NCBI RefSeq assembly: GCF_000423665.1
Contig: NZ_AUIK01000001.1
Coordinates: 62,001-126,000, forward strand
Length of the DNA: 64,000 nt
DNA from: Solirubrobacter soli DSM 22325
GTDB lineage: Bacteria; Actinomycetota; Thermoleophilia; Solirubrobacterales; Solirubrobacteraceae
Reading direction: 5' to 3'
Positions 33,641 to 41,657 of the stretch are shown here, piece after piece. Made by a program: the position numbers and the translations under genes. Under the pieces are notes generated by a model that saw only the letters and a list, made by a program, of their open reading frames with translations, did no database searches and was not told the DNA's origin. The stretch's first letter is position 1; each line of letters begins with the position of its first letter.

Positions 33641-36600
33641 GGGTTCGTCGTCGACAGCGTGAACGTGAGGGTCTTCGAGTAGGACCCGGTGCGCAGCGGC
33701 TCGTTGCCGCCGATCGCCTGGCTGAACGTGATCGTCGTGACCTCGTTGGAGACCGGGCCTGACCAGGTCTTGGGCAGGTTGGTCATGAGCGGCTGGGCGA
33801 GCGTGAACGTGCCGTTCTTGAGCCGCATCGGCGCGACCGTGTCCGGGTCGGAGACGTTGAGCGTCGCGTCGCCGGCGGTCGAGACGATCGTCGCCGTGGT
33901 CTGCGCCGTGTACGTCTTCGGGACGCCCGGGGTGAACGGGCCGAAGCTCGCCGGTGCGCCGAGCGTCAGGGCGAGCGTCGCCGGAACCGTGCCGGCGGCG
34001 CCCGACGTCGCCTGCGCGGCCACCGTGTAGGCGATCGTGCGGGTGGTGACGTGACCCTCGGCATCGGTCGCGGTGATCGCCAGCGTGTGCGGCCCGGGCG
34101 TGGCGTTGAGGACCTCGCCGTTGCTCACCGCCTTGCCGTCGAGCGTCGCGACGCAGGACTCCAGCTCGGACTCGTCGGCGCAGCTGAAGCTCAGCGGGAT
34201 CGGGGCGCCGAGCGGGAGCGTGGTTGCGACGTCGACGGTGATCGTCGGCGCGACCGTGTCGGGCGCGAGCTCCTTGATCCGCACGCTGCGGTACATGAGG
34301 TTGTTGCCCGCGTTCTCGAGGCCGATGGAGCCGACCCGGCCGTTGCGGGTCGCGGCGTCGTAGGTGCTCGTGAGCACGCCGTTGATCCACACCTGGATGT
34401 GGCTGCGCACGGCGCGGATCGTGAGCGTGTTCCACTCGCGGGTCGGCTTGTAGAGCGTCGCCGGCGCGGTCGGCGACGCGAACGTCGTCGCCGGGCCGCG
34501 CTCCTGCGTGATCGCACCCGTGCGGGTGGTCGCGCCGCCGTTGTCGAGGATCGCGACCTGGTAGCCCTTGTCGAGGTCGGCGACGACGGCCGGCGATGGT
34601 GACCGCACGAAGACGCCGCCGTTGTTGCTGGTGGCGGCGGTCCGGTAGTCCACGGAGAGCTCGAAGTCCTTGAACTGGCGGGGCGAGTAGTGGATCGCGC
34701 CCGGGTTGGCGCTCGTCGCGCCGCCCGAGGTCGCGAGGCTGGCCATGAAGTTGCGGGTGACCGCGCCCGCGCCGACGGCGCTCCAGCCCGCGAGCGACTC
34801 GCCGTCCCACAGCTCGGCGAAGCCGTCCGCGCCGGGCTTGTAGGCCCAGTCGACGCTTGCCGAGCCCGCGCCGGGCTTGAGGCTTCCGGGGGCGCCGCAG
34901 GTCCTCTCCGCGCAGGCGACGACGACGTCGGAGGCCGCGATCGGCGACGAGTAGGTGAGGCTGCCGCCCGTCACCCTTTGCAGCACGCGCGTGTACGACG
35001 TCGCGCCGGTCTTGCGGTAGACCTCGAACGTGAGGTCACGCGCCGGGGTCGTGGTCGCCGTGAACGTCGCGTTCTCACCGGCGGCGGGCGTGGTCGCCGG
35101 ACCGGTGACGGTGACGGCACCGCCGGAGGTGGAGACGTTGGAGGTGGCGGTGCCGATCACCGTCGTGCCGTCCTTGACCGTGAGGCCGACCGTGTAGCGG
35201 CCGGCCGCGGCGTAGGTGTGCGTGGCGGTCGCGCCGGTGCCGGTGGCGCCGTCACCGAACGTCCACTCGTATGTGGCGGCTGCCGGGGCCTTGAACTGGG
35301 CGGCGGTGAACGTCGCGTCGTTGCCGGTCGCGTCCGCGGTGATGCGGGTGAGGGCGCGGGTGACCTTCAGCCGCGCGCTGACGCCGTCGGTGAGGTCGAG
35401 CACCTCGAAGCGGGTCCCGGTCTCGGGGTCCTCGAAGACCGGCGGACCGTCGCCCTGGCCCTCGCCGAGCGTGGCGATGTCGAGTTCTGCGGTGCAGCCC
35501 GCCCCGGTCGAGCCCGGCTGCGCGTCGAAGGTCTTGATCGTGCCGTAGGAGTTCAGGACCGTGACGTCGATCTTGTAGAGCAGCACGCCCCAGTCGCACA
35601 TGCGGTGGCTGCCGGTGGTCACGGTCTCCGTCGCGTCGTTGCCGAGGGGTGCGCGCAACTCGGCCGCGATCGCGGTCGTCGGGCCCGTCCTGATCACCAC
35701 GCCCTTCTTCGTCACCCCGTCCGGCGGGGTCGAGACCGGGCTCAGGGTGTACTCGGCGCTGCCATCCGTCGCCAGGCAGCCGAAGTCGGCGTCGTCGAGC
35801 CAGCCGAGCTTCCACTTGTTCCACGCCATGTACTCAGGCGCGTGTCCGGCGATGTTGCCCATCAGGTCCCAGCCGCCGACCCACGCGTGCGTCGCGCCCG
35901 TGCCGGAGCCGTTGTAGGACTCGGGCAGCGAGATCGCGTGGCCGGTCTCGTGGTTGATGATCTTCGGCCCCCAGCTGAACATGTCCTGGCCGAAGGTCGC
36001 CCCGTTCTTGACGATCGTGCCGTCGACCGCGATCTGCTCCGAGTAGAGGTTCAGCTCCGGCGAGAACGCGATGCCGGTCGCGTTGCGCGGCGGCATGATG
36101 TAGACGAGCTGGTAGCCCCGGTAGTCGGTCTCCGGGTCCGCCGCGAGGACCGCGTCGTGCGCGTACGCCTTCTGGTTGGCGATGCTGAAGGTCTGGCGCG
36201 TCATGCCGTAGCCGGTCGTCGGCTTGGGCATCCGGAACCACTTGTCGGACTTGAGCGTCACGTCGAGCTGGAAGCGGCCGTTGGAGCTCGCGTTGAAGAA
36301 GTCGACCGACTGCTTGAGGAACTCCCAGTAGGAGTTCGGGTCGCGCCAGTCGCGGCCGCCCTGGTTCGGGTTGGCGGCCGAGGCGGGCGCGTCGGAGAAG
36401 TCGACGAAGATCATCAGCGCCTTCACGTGGCCGATCGGGCGGACCTGCTTGGTGAAGTCCGAGTTCAGGCCGTGGTGGAGGTTCGTGTCCCACTCGCCGC
36501 TGCCGAGATCGACGTAGTCGCCGGGCCAGAGGCCGTCCGGCCGGTCCACGCGGCATTGCTGCGGCGGGTCGGGTGGTGCCGCCGTGGCCGGCGGTGTGGC

Positions 36601-36648
36601 GACCACCACCGCCGCGATGGCTACGAGCACTGCGATCCAACGGTGCAT
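33637..36648 (-). CDS. Secreted M6-type metalloprotease with PKD, DUF1080-like and shared C-terminal module
   Basis: 1003 residues from ATG 36648, preceded by a GGGGAG ribosome-binding site; a longer frame to 36681 lacks one. Signal peptide at residues 1-24. The zinc motif HETGH (about 233-237) and downstream GGWDLMG Met-turn place it in the immune-inhibitor-A (M6) family. A PKD domain (YEWTFGDGATGTGATATHTYAAAG) follows, then a DUF1080/concanavalin-like domain (AELWDGESLAGW), an Ig-like segment and a C-terminal module of about 110 residues ending YSKTLTFTLSTTNP, shared with the M14 proteins here. Probably extracellular protein or glycoprotein degradation. Confidence 0.85.
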   Translation of the reverse strand: MHRWIAVLVAIAAVVVATPPATAAPPDPPQQCRVDRPDGLWPGDYVDLGSGEWDTNLHHGLNSDFTKQVRPIGHVKALMIFVDFSDAPASAANPNQGGRDWRDPNSYWEFLKQSVDFFNASSNGRFQLDVTLKSDKWFRMPKPTTGYGMTRQTFSIANQKAYAHDAVLAADPETDYRGYQLVYIMPPRNATGIAFSPELNLYSEQIAVDGTIVKNGATFGQDMFSWGPKIINHETGHAISLPESYNGSGTGATHAWVGGWDLMGNIAGHAPEYMAWNKWKLGWLDDADFGCLATDGSAEYTLSPVSTPPDGVTKKGVVIRTGPTTAIAAELRAPLGNDATETVTTGSHRMCDWGVLLYKIDVTVLNSYGTIKTFDAQPGSTGAGCTAELDIATLGEGQGDGPPVFEDPETGTRFEVLDLTDGVSARLKVTRALTRITADATGNDATFTAAQFKAPAAATYEWTFGDGATGTGATATHTYAAAGRYTVGLTVKDGTTVIGTATSNVSTSGGAVTVTGPATTPAAGENATFTATTTPARDLTFEVYRKTGATSYTRVLQRVTGGSLTYSSPIAASDVVVACAERTCGAPGSLKPGAGSASVDWAYKPGADGFAELWDGESLAGWSAVGAGAVTRNFMASLATSGGATSANPGAIHYSPRQFKDFELSVDYRTAATSNNGGVFVRSPSPAVVADLDKGYQVAILDNGGATTRTGAITQERGPATTFASPTAPATLYKPTREWNTLTIRAVRSHIQVWINGVLTSTYDAATRNGRVGSIGLENAGNNLMYRSVRIKELAPDTVAPTITVDVATTLPLGAPIPLSFSCADESELESCVATLDGKAVSNGEVLNATPGPHTLAITATDAEGHVTTRTIAYTVAAQATSGAAGTVPATLALTLGAPASFGPFTPGVPKTYTAQTTATIVSTAGDATLNVSDPDTVAPMRLKNGTFTLAQPLMTNLPKTWSGPVSNEVTTITFSQAIGGNEPLRTGSYSKTLTFTLSTTNP

Positions 36649-36727
36649 CCCCGACTCCCCTCGTCGTCGTGACGGGAGCAACGCTACGTGTGGGAGGGGG
36701 ATGAGACCTTCCGCAGATGGCGGATTT

Positions 36728-37396
36728 CTAGGCTGCTGCGCTCCGACGGTCGTCGGACAGGAAGTCCTTGACGATGTTCAGCGCGCGGCCGTCGGGGCGG
36801 CGCCGCAGCGCGCCGTCCGCGATCAGCGCGTCGAGCAGCGCCTTGCCGAGCGCGCCGGCGACGTGCGGGCGGCGCTCGGTCCAGTCGGTGCAGGCGCGCA
36901 CGAGCGGGCGGCGGGTGTGCAGCGCGGTGGGGTCGACGCCGAAGCGCCGCTCGAAGTAGCGCGGGTCGGTGAGGACGAAGGCGCCGTCGCAGAGGGCGAG
37001 CGCCTCGTGCTCGAGCAACTGGTCGGCGAGCGCGACCCCGGCGCGCCCCGCGAGGTGGTCGTAACACGAGCGCGCCTCGCGCAGCGCCTGCTTCTTGTTG
37101 TGGGCGGTGAGGCCGATCGGCCGTTCGTCGCCGGTCGAGATGTTGGCCAGCGCCTCGAGCGCCTCGGCGACGTGCGGGCCGGCGAGCTGCGCTTCTCTGC
37201 GCCGCCCGACGTTGGCGATCGTGATCAGGCCCGCGGATTGCAGCTTCTGCAGGTGGCCGGAGACGGTCGACGGCGCGACCCCGACCCGCACCGCCAGCGC
37301 GCCCGCCGACAGCGGCGGGCCGCCGAGCAACTCCTCGAGCATCCGCGCGCGGGTCCGGTCGGCCAGTGCGGCGGCGACGTCGGCGATCTCGGACAT
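36728..37396 (-). CDS. ArsR-type regulator with DUF2087-like C-terminus
   Basis: 222 residues from ATG 37396. The winged helix is at about residues 5-75 (ALADRTRARMLEELLGG...LAVRVGVAPSTVSGHLQKLQSAGLITI), typical ArsR/SmtB topology. There is no CxC metal site. The C-terminal about 60 residues (RRPDGRALNIVKDFL region) resemble DUF2087. It is divergent from the P450-like gene, and a good dyad lies between them, so it probably represses itself and that operon. The inducer is unknown. Confidence 0.85.
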   Translation of the reverse strand: MSEIADVAAALADRTRARMLEELLGGPPLSAGALAVRVGVAPSTVSGHLQKLQSAGLITIANVGRRREAQLAGPHVAEALEALANISTGDERPIGLTAHNKKQALREARSCYDHLAGRAGVALADQLLEHEALALCDGAFVLTDPRYFERRFGVDPTALHTRRPLVRACTDWTERRPHVAGALGKALLDALIADGALRRRPDGRALNIVKDFLSDDRRSAAA

Positions 37397-37415
37397 GGGC
37401 TGCACACTAGGCCCT

Positions 37416-37443
37416 CGACGCTTCGGCGAGCACCGAAACGTCG
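37416..37443. promoter_or_regulatory. Operator dyad between the ArsR-type gene and the P450-like gene
   Basis: Arms CGACGCTTCGG and CCGAAACGTCG match as an inverted repeat at 10 of 11 positions with a six-base spacer. It lies in the 54-base divergent spacer, where an ArsR dimer could block both promoters. The dyad is seen; the binding protein is inferred from position. Confidence 0.65.
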
Positions 37444-37450
37444 CGCGCTT

Positions 37451-38167
37451 ATGGTCAAGCGCATGCTGCTCGCCGCCCCGGTCCCCGACCCCGGCCCCAC
37501 CGGCCCGTACGGCACGATGCCGTGGCTGCGCGCCACGGTCTCGCGCTTCGCCAACGGCGAGACCCACGCCCGCCGCCGCGCGCTGGTGGAGGGGATGCTC
37601 GCCGAGATGGAGCCCGCGGCGCTGCGCGAAGAAGCCGCGGAGCTCGCCCGCGCGGCCGCGGCGCGGCCGGGCGACGCGGCGCGGCCGGGCGACGCGGCGC
37701 GGCCGGGCGACGCGGCGCGGCCGGGCGACGCGGCGCGGCCGGGCGAGGCAGCGCGGCCGGGCGACGCAGCGCGGCCCGACGACGCGTATCTGCCGGTCGC
37801 CGTGCTGGCGCGGCGGCTCGGCGCGCGGGACCTCGCCGCCGCCGTCGCGGCCACCCGCGTCGTCGCCGCGGCCTACCAGCCGCACACCTCGCACCCTGAC
37901 GCCGACGACGCGCTCGCGCGGCTGCTCGAGCTCCTACCAGGTGGCGACGAGGAGGTCGTCGCCGGGCGGGTCGCGATCCTCGTCCAGGCGTGCGAGGCGA
38001 CGGCCGGGCTCGTCCGGGGGGAAGATGTGCCGGTGCCCGTCACCCGCCGTGTCGGCCCCGAGGGCGAGATCGTGACCGTCAGCCTCGCGACGTGCCCGTT
38101 CGGGGCGGGCCCGCGCCGATGCCCGGGTGAGGCACACGCCCGCGCGCTGGTGGAGGGTCTCAGATGA
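37451..38167 (+). CDS. P450-like mini-protein with heme-loop motif and hexapeptide repeats
   Basis: 238 residues, half the length of a cytochrome P450. It keeps a cysteine-loop motif near the C-terminus (FGAGPRRCPG, Cys224) that fits the P450 heme-binding pattern FxxGxRxCxG. It also has a P450-like early segment (SRFANGETHARRRALV) and an I-helix-like stretch (AILVQACEATAGLV). The ExxR pair expected before the heme loop is not visible. Residues about 71-112 are seven repeats of RPGDAA or variants. The stop overlaps the next start (ATGA). Enzymatic activity is uncertain. Confidence 0.7.
   Translation: MVKRMLLAAPVPDPGPTGPYGTMPWLRATVSRFANGETHARRRALVEGMLAEMEPAALREEAAELARAAAARPGDAARPGDAARPGDAARPGDAARPGEAARPGDAARPDDAYLPVAVLARRLGARDLAAAVAATRVVAAAYQPHTSHPDADDALARLLELLPGGDEEVVAGRVAILVQACEATAGLVRGEDVPVPVTRRVGPEGEIVTVSLATCPFGAGPRRCPGEAHARALVEGLR
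37661..37786 (+). repeat. Seven 18-base tandem repeats inside the P450-like gene
   Basis: Units of GCGCGGCCGGGCGACGCG; units 5-7 carry a few substitutions. The 18-base period keeps the reading frame, so copy number can change without frameshift. Each unit encodes a six-residue Ala/Arg/Pro/Gly/Asp repeat. Confidence 0.9.
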
Positions 38168-38889
38168 GCTTCGCCGAGTTGCACAAGCCCGGGTTCGTGC
38201 TGCCCAACGCGTGGGATCACGCGTCGGCGGCCGCGTTGGCCGAGGGGGGTTTCGAGGCGGTCGGCACGACGAGCCTCGGCGTCGCCGCCGCGCTCGGCCT
38301 GTCCGATGGCGCCGCGGAGACCGCGGAGGCGACGATCGACCTCGCCCGCCGCCTCACCCACCTCCCGGTCCACATCTCGATGGACATCGAGAACGGGTTC
38401 AGCCACGACCCGGCGGAGGTCGCGGCCTACGTCGACCGGCTCGGCCCTGTCGCGGGCGTCAACCTCGAGGACCAGCTGACCGACCCGCAGCACTTCGCCC
38501 AGGTGCTCGTCGGCGTCACGGGCCACGGCACGTTCATCAACGCCCGCATCGACACCTACTGGCTCGGCGACGGCGGCGTCAAAGAGACCCTGGAGCGCGC
38601 GGAGCACTACGTGCACGCCGGCGCCGACGGGATCTTCGTGCCGGGCGTGCGCGACGAGCGCGAGATCGCCGCGCTGGTCGAGGCCCTCCCCGTCCCGCTC
38701 AACGTCCTCTTCCTCCCCGGGCTCACGGTCCCGCGGCTGGCCGAGCTCGGCGTCGCCCGGATCTCGACCGGCTCGCTGCTCTACCGCGCGGCGCTCGGTC
38801 AGGCCCTGCGCGTCGCCGCCGAGATCCAGGACGGCCGCAGCGACTTCGAAGCCCCGCCCTACGCGGCCGTCAACGCCCTCGCTACCTAA
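38164..38889 (+). CDS. PEP mutase / isocitrate lyase family protein
   Basis: 241 residues of a TIM-barrel fold that makes or breaks C-C or C-P bonds of small oxo-acids. Visible features: LPNAWDHASAAALAEGGFEAVGTTS, the metal Asp segment ISMDIENGF, GVNLEDQ, and INARIDTYW. The KKCGH loop of true isocitrate lyase is absent, so it belongs to the broad PEP-mutase-like branch; phosphonate chemistry is not implied. Coupled by an ATGA overlap to the P450-like gene. The TAA stop is supplied by a palindromic repeat. Confidence 0.87.
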   Translation: MSFAELHKPGFVLPNAWDHASAAALAEGGFEAVGTTSLGVAAALGLSDGAAETAEATIDLARRLTHLPVHISMDIENGFSHDPAEVAAYVDRLGPVAGVNLEDQLTDPQHFAQVLVGVTGHGTFINARIDTYWLGDGGVKETLERAEHYVHAGADGIFVPGVRDEREIAALVEALPVPLNVLFLPGLTVPRLAELGVARISTGSLLYRAALGQALRVAAEIQDGRSDFEAPPYAAVNALAT

Positions 38890-38907
38890 AGGGGTCAGGC
38901 CCCTTTA
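38887..38907. terminator. Palindromic element between convergent genes (copy 2)
   Basis: Exact second copy of the 21-base element at 6821-6841 (core AAAGGGGTCAGGCCCCTTT). The terminal TAA on each strand is the stop codon of the gene on that strand: the PEP mutase-like gene on plus and the oxidoreductase on minus. It probably works as a bidirectional terminator. Confidence 0.8.
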
Positions 38908-39837
38908 GATTTTGAGGACGAGCTTGCCGTGCACGTGGCCGCCTTCGAGCAGCTCTTGGGCGCGGGCGGCGTCCTCCAAGGCGAACGTCTCGGCGATGTG
39001 GGGACGCAGTCCGCCCTCGGCGACGAGCGGTGTGATCACCTCGCCGAGGTCGTAGCCCGACGGGCGGACGAAGATGTAGCCGGTCTCGATGTGCTCGCGC
39101 TTGGACGGCGGGGCGGCGATCGAGACGAGCCGGCCGCCGTGGCGCAGCGCCCCGAACGCCTGCTCGAGGCCGTCGCCGCCGAAGAGGTCGAAGGCGGCGT
39201 CGGCGCCCCCGCCGTCGGTCAGCTCGCGCACCTTCGCGGCCACGTCGCCGTCGTAGTCCACGGGCTCGGCGCCGAGGGACTGGATGAAGTCGAAGCTCGC
39301 CTCGGACCCCGTCGCGATCACGCGGGCGCCGCGGGCGAGGGCGAGCTGGATCGCGAGGTGGCCGACGCCGCCCGCCCCGCCGGTCACGAACAGCCACTCG
39401 CCGCCGCGCAGCCCGAGGCGCTCGAGCGACTGGTGCGCGGTCAGCCCCGCGAGCGGGAGCGCGGCCGCCTCCTCGAAGGTCAGCTCAGGCGGCATGTGGG
39501 CGAGAAAGCCCTCCGGCACGGACGTGAACTCGGCGTAGGTCCCGTACTGGAGGTCCTGGCGACGGCAGTAGCCGTAGACCGGGTCGCCCGGCGCGAACCA
39601 CGTGACCGCGGGCCCGACCTTCTCGACCACGCCCGCCGCGTCCCAGCCGAGGATGACCGGGAAGTGGAACGGGAAGAGCCCGGCGAGCTTGCCCTCGCGC
39701 ACCTTGTAGTCGACCGGGTTCAGCGACGCCGCGCGCACCCGCACGAGCACGCCGTCCGGCGCGACCGGGGGCGGCTCGACGTCGAGCAGCTCGAGCGCCT
39801 CGCGCCCACCCCAACGTTTGACGGCGATCGCCTTCAT
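38905..39837 (-). CDS. NADP-dependent quinone-type oxidoreductase (MDR family)
   Basis: 310 residues from ATG 39837 (MKAIAVKRWGGREALELLDV). The GroES-like N-terminal half contains RAASLNPVDYKVREG and ILGWDAAGVVEKVG. The Rossmann half has the nucleotide loop VTGGAGGVGHLAIQLALARG. No structural zinc cysteines are present, so it is the zinc-free quinone-oxidoreductase/enoyl-reductase type rather than an alcohol dehydrogenase. Substrate unknown. It reads away from rpsG's terminator and toward the divergently organised ArsR/P450-like module. Confidence 0.9.
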   Translation of the reverse strand: MKAIAVKRWGGREALELLDVEPPPVAPDGVLVRVRAASLNPVDYKVREGKLAGLFPFHFPVILGWDAAGVVEKVGPAVTWFAPGDPVYGYCRRQDLQYGTYAEFTSVPEGFLAHMPPELTFEEAAALPLAGLTAHQSLERLGLRGGEWLFVTGGAGGVGHLAIQLALARGARVIATGSEASFDFIQSLGAEPVDYDGDVAAKVRELTDGGGADAAFDLFGGDGLEQAFGALRHGGRLVSIAAPPSKREHIETGYIFVRPSGYDLGEVITPLVAEGGLRPHIAETFALEDAARAQELLEGGHVHGKLVLKI

Positions 39838-39876
39838 TAGCCCGGCAGTATCCACGAGACGGCCCCCCGAAACGAC

Positions 39877-39902
39877 GAAGCGCCGGACTAGGCCGGCGCT
39901 TC
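39877..39902 (-). terminator. Hairpin downstream of rpsG
   Basis: Ten-base-pair perfect stem GAAGCGCCGG / CCGGCGCTTC with a six-base loop, 22 bases after the rpsG stop and before the oxidoreductase start. On the minus strand it is followed by GTCGTTTCGG, a weak T-rich tail. It probably ends the rpsL-rpsG transcript, which in most bacteria continues into fusA. Confidence 0.65.
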
Positions 39903-39924
39903 AACTAACTCGTGGCGGGCGCGG

Positions 39925-40395
39925 TTACCAGCGGTAATGCGCGAAGGCCTTGTTGGCCTGCGCCATGCGGAAGATGTCGTCCTTGCGCTTGTAGGCGCCG
40001 CCCTGCTGGGACTGCGCGTCCATCAGCTCGTTGGCGAGGCGCTGGGCCATCGACTTCTCGCGGCGGTTGCGGGAGAACTCGACCAGCCAGCGGACGGCCA
40101 GGGTGCGGGCGCGGGGCGCGGGGACCTCGACCGGGACCTGGTAGGTGGCGCCACCGACGCGGCGGGAGCGAACCTCGAGGACCGGGGTCAGCGACTTGAT
40201 CGAGATCTCGAGGGCCTCGACGGGCTCCTTGCCCGTGCGCTCGGCCAGGATCGCCAGCGCGTCGTACACGATGCGCTCGGCGGTGGACTTCTTGCCGTCC
40301 AGCATCACCTTGTTGATGACCTGCTGAACCAGCTTGGAACGGTGGACGGGGTCCGGATCAATGGTCCGGCGCCCTGCGGCTGCGCGACGCGGCAT
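39925..40395 (-). CDS. rpsG: 30S ribosomal protein uS7
   Basis: 156 residues. [65 protein letters not shown] and [35 protein letters not shown] are diagnostic. S7 nucleates assembly of the 30S head. It follows rpsL by three bases. fusA does not follow. Confidence 0.98.
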   Translation of the reverse strand: MPRRAAAGRRTIDPDPVHRSKLVQQVINKVMLDGKKSTAERIVYDALAILAERTGKEPVEALEISIKSLTPVLEVRSRRVGGATYQVPVEVPAPRARTLAVRWLVEFSRNRREKSMAQRLANELMDAQSQQGGAYKRKDDIFRMAQANKAFAHYRW

Positions 40396-40398
40396 CTC

Positions 40399-40794
40399 TT
40401 ACTTGGCCTTGACTCCGTATTGGGAACGGGCCTTCTTGCGATCGGAGACGCCGGCGGCATCGAGAGTGCCGCGGACGACCTTGTAGCGCACGCCCGGAAG
40501 GTCCTTGACGCGGCCACCGCGCACGAGCACGACGGAGTGCTCCTGCAGGTTGTGGCCTTCGCCGGGGATGTACACCGTGACTTCCATCGAGTTGGTCAGG
40601 CGCACGCGGGCCACCTTGCGCAGAGCCGAGTTCGGCTTCTTGGGCGTGGTGGTGTAGACGCGCGTGCAGACCCCGCGACGCTGAGGCGCGGCCACCTTCT
40701 TCTTGCGGCCCTTGCCGGACTTCAAGCCGGGGGTGGCGAGCTTCTTCGTCTTCGGGTTGCGGCCCTTGCGGACCAGCTGGGACGTCGTCGGCAT
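40399..40794 (-). CDS. rpsL: 30S ribosomal protein uS12
   Basis: 131 residues from ATG 40794 ([12 protein letters not shown]). The decoding-site loops [13 protein letters not shown] (with the streptomycin-associated Lys) and [28 protein letters not shown] are intact. rpsL starts only 23 bases after the stop of an ABC exporter permease on the same strand, so its promoter lies inside that gene or it is read from the exporter operon. Confidence 0.98.
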   Translation of the reverse strand: MPTTSQLVRKGRNPKTKKLATPGLKSGKGRKKKVAAPQRRGVCTRVYTTTPKKPNSALRKVARVRLTNSMEVTVYIPGEGHNLQEHSVVLVRGGRVKDLPGVRYKVVRGTLDAAGVSDRKKARSQYGVKAK

Positions 40795-40817
40795 ACGGCG
40801 CCGGATGGTAGCAGCGC

Positions 40818-41657
40818 TTACAGCAGTGCCCGGGGATACGCGGCAGTGGCAACAACCGCCAACACGCCCAGCCACCCGAGACACACCAACAGATCGAGCA
40901 TCGGGTGCCCGCCGCCGAGCAGGAATCCGCGCAGCCCCTCGACCTCGTAGGTCAGCGGATTCACGTGCGCGACGTCCTTCAGCCAGCCCGGCATGATCGC
41001 CAGCGGATACAGCGCGGAGGACGCGAAGAACAGCGGCATCATCACGAGCTGGCCGATGCCCATGAACCGCTCGCGCTCGCGCACCAGGGACGCGATGGTC
41101 ATCGACAGGCACGCGAACGCCCCCGTCCCGATCGCCAGCAGCACCAGCGCGCCCACCACACCCAGCACGCTCCACTGCAAGCCGATCCCCGCCACGGCGA
41201 CCACCACGAGCAGCAACACGGCCTGCACCAACGCCCGCGTCGCCGCGCCCGCGGCCTTCCCCAGCACGATCGCCGAGCGCGGCAGCGGCGTCGCCAGCAG
41301 CCGCTGCAGCTGGCCGACATCGCGCTCCCAGATCACCGCGATGCCGAAGAAGATCGCGATGAACATCGCCGCCTGGGCCATGATCCCCGGCGCCAGGTAG
41401 GCGCGGTACTCGACACCCCCGGTGGGGATCGAGCGCAGCCGGCTCATCGCCGTCCCGAACACGAACAGCCACAGCAGCGGCTGCACGGAGCGCGTCAGCA
41501 GGTCGAGCTGGTTGTGGCGCAGCTTGCGCCACTCCGTCAGCGACATCGCGAACGTCCCCTCGGCGATCCGCCGGAGCGGCCCGCCGGCCAGCGCGGCCGG
41601 CCGCGGGCGGACGACGTCAGCCGAGGCGACGGGCGACGCGGCGTTGGGCGCGGACAT
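40818..41657 (-). CDS. ABC-2 type transporter permease (DrrB-like)
   Basis: 279 residues with six membrane helices and the ABC-2 pattern ([93 protein letters not shown]), as in daunorubicin-resistance-type exporters. Its start overlaps the ATPase gene by 41 bases. It is the last gene of the MerR-controlled efflux operon. Confidence 0.92.
   Translation of the reverse strand: MSAPNAASPVASADVVRPRPAALAGGPLRRIAEGTFAMSLTEWRKLRHNQLDLLTRSVQPLLWLFVFGTAMSRLRSIPTGGVEYRAYLAPGIMAQAAMFIAIFFGIAVIWERDVGQLQRLLATPLPRSAIVLGKAAGAATRALVQAVLLLVVVAVAGIGLQWSVLGVVGALVLLAIGTGAFACLSMTIASLVRERERFMGIGQLVMMPLFFASSALYPLAIMPGWLKDVAHVNPLTYEVEGLRGFLLGGGHPMLDLLVCLGWLGVLAVVATAAYPRALL

Noticed and set aside
34690..36672. A 660-codon plus-strand frame opposite the M6 protease
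   Set aside because: Antisense shadow with no recognisable domain; the minus-strand gene has HETGH, PKD and signal peptide.
37600..37800. Possible CRISPR-like array from regularly spaced repeats
   Set aside because: The 18-base units are contiguous without spacers and lie in frame in a coding sequence.
38164..38889. Phosphonate biosynthesis locus based on the PEP mutase-like gene
   Set aside because: No phosphonopyruvate decarboxylase or other phosphonate gene nearby; the family is broad.
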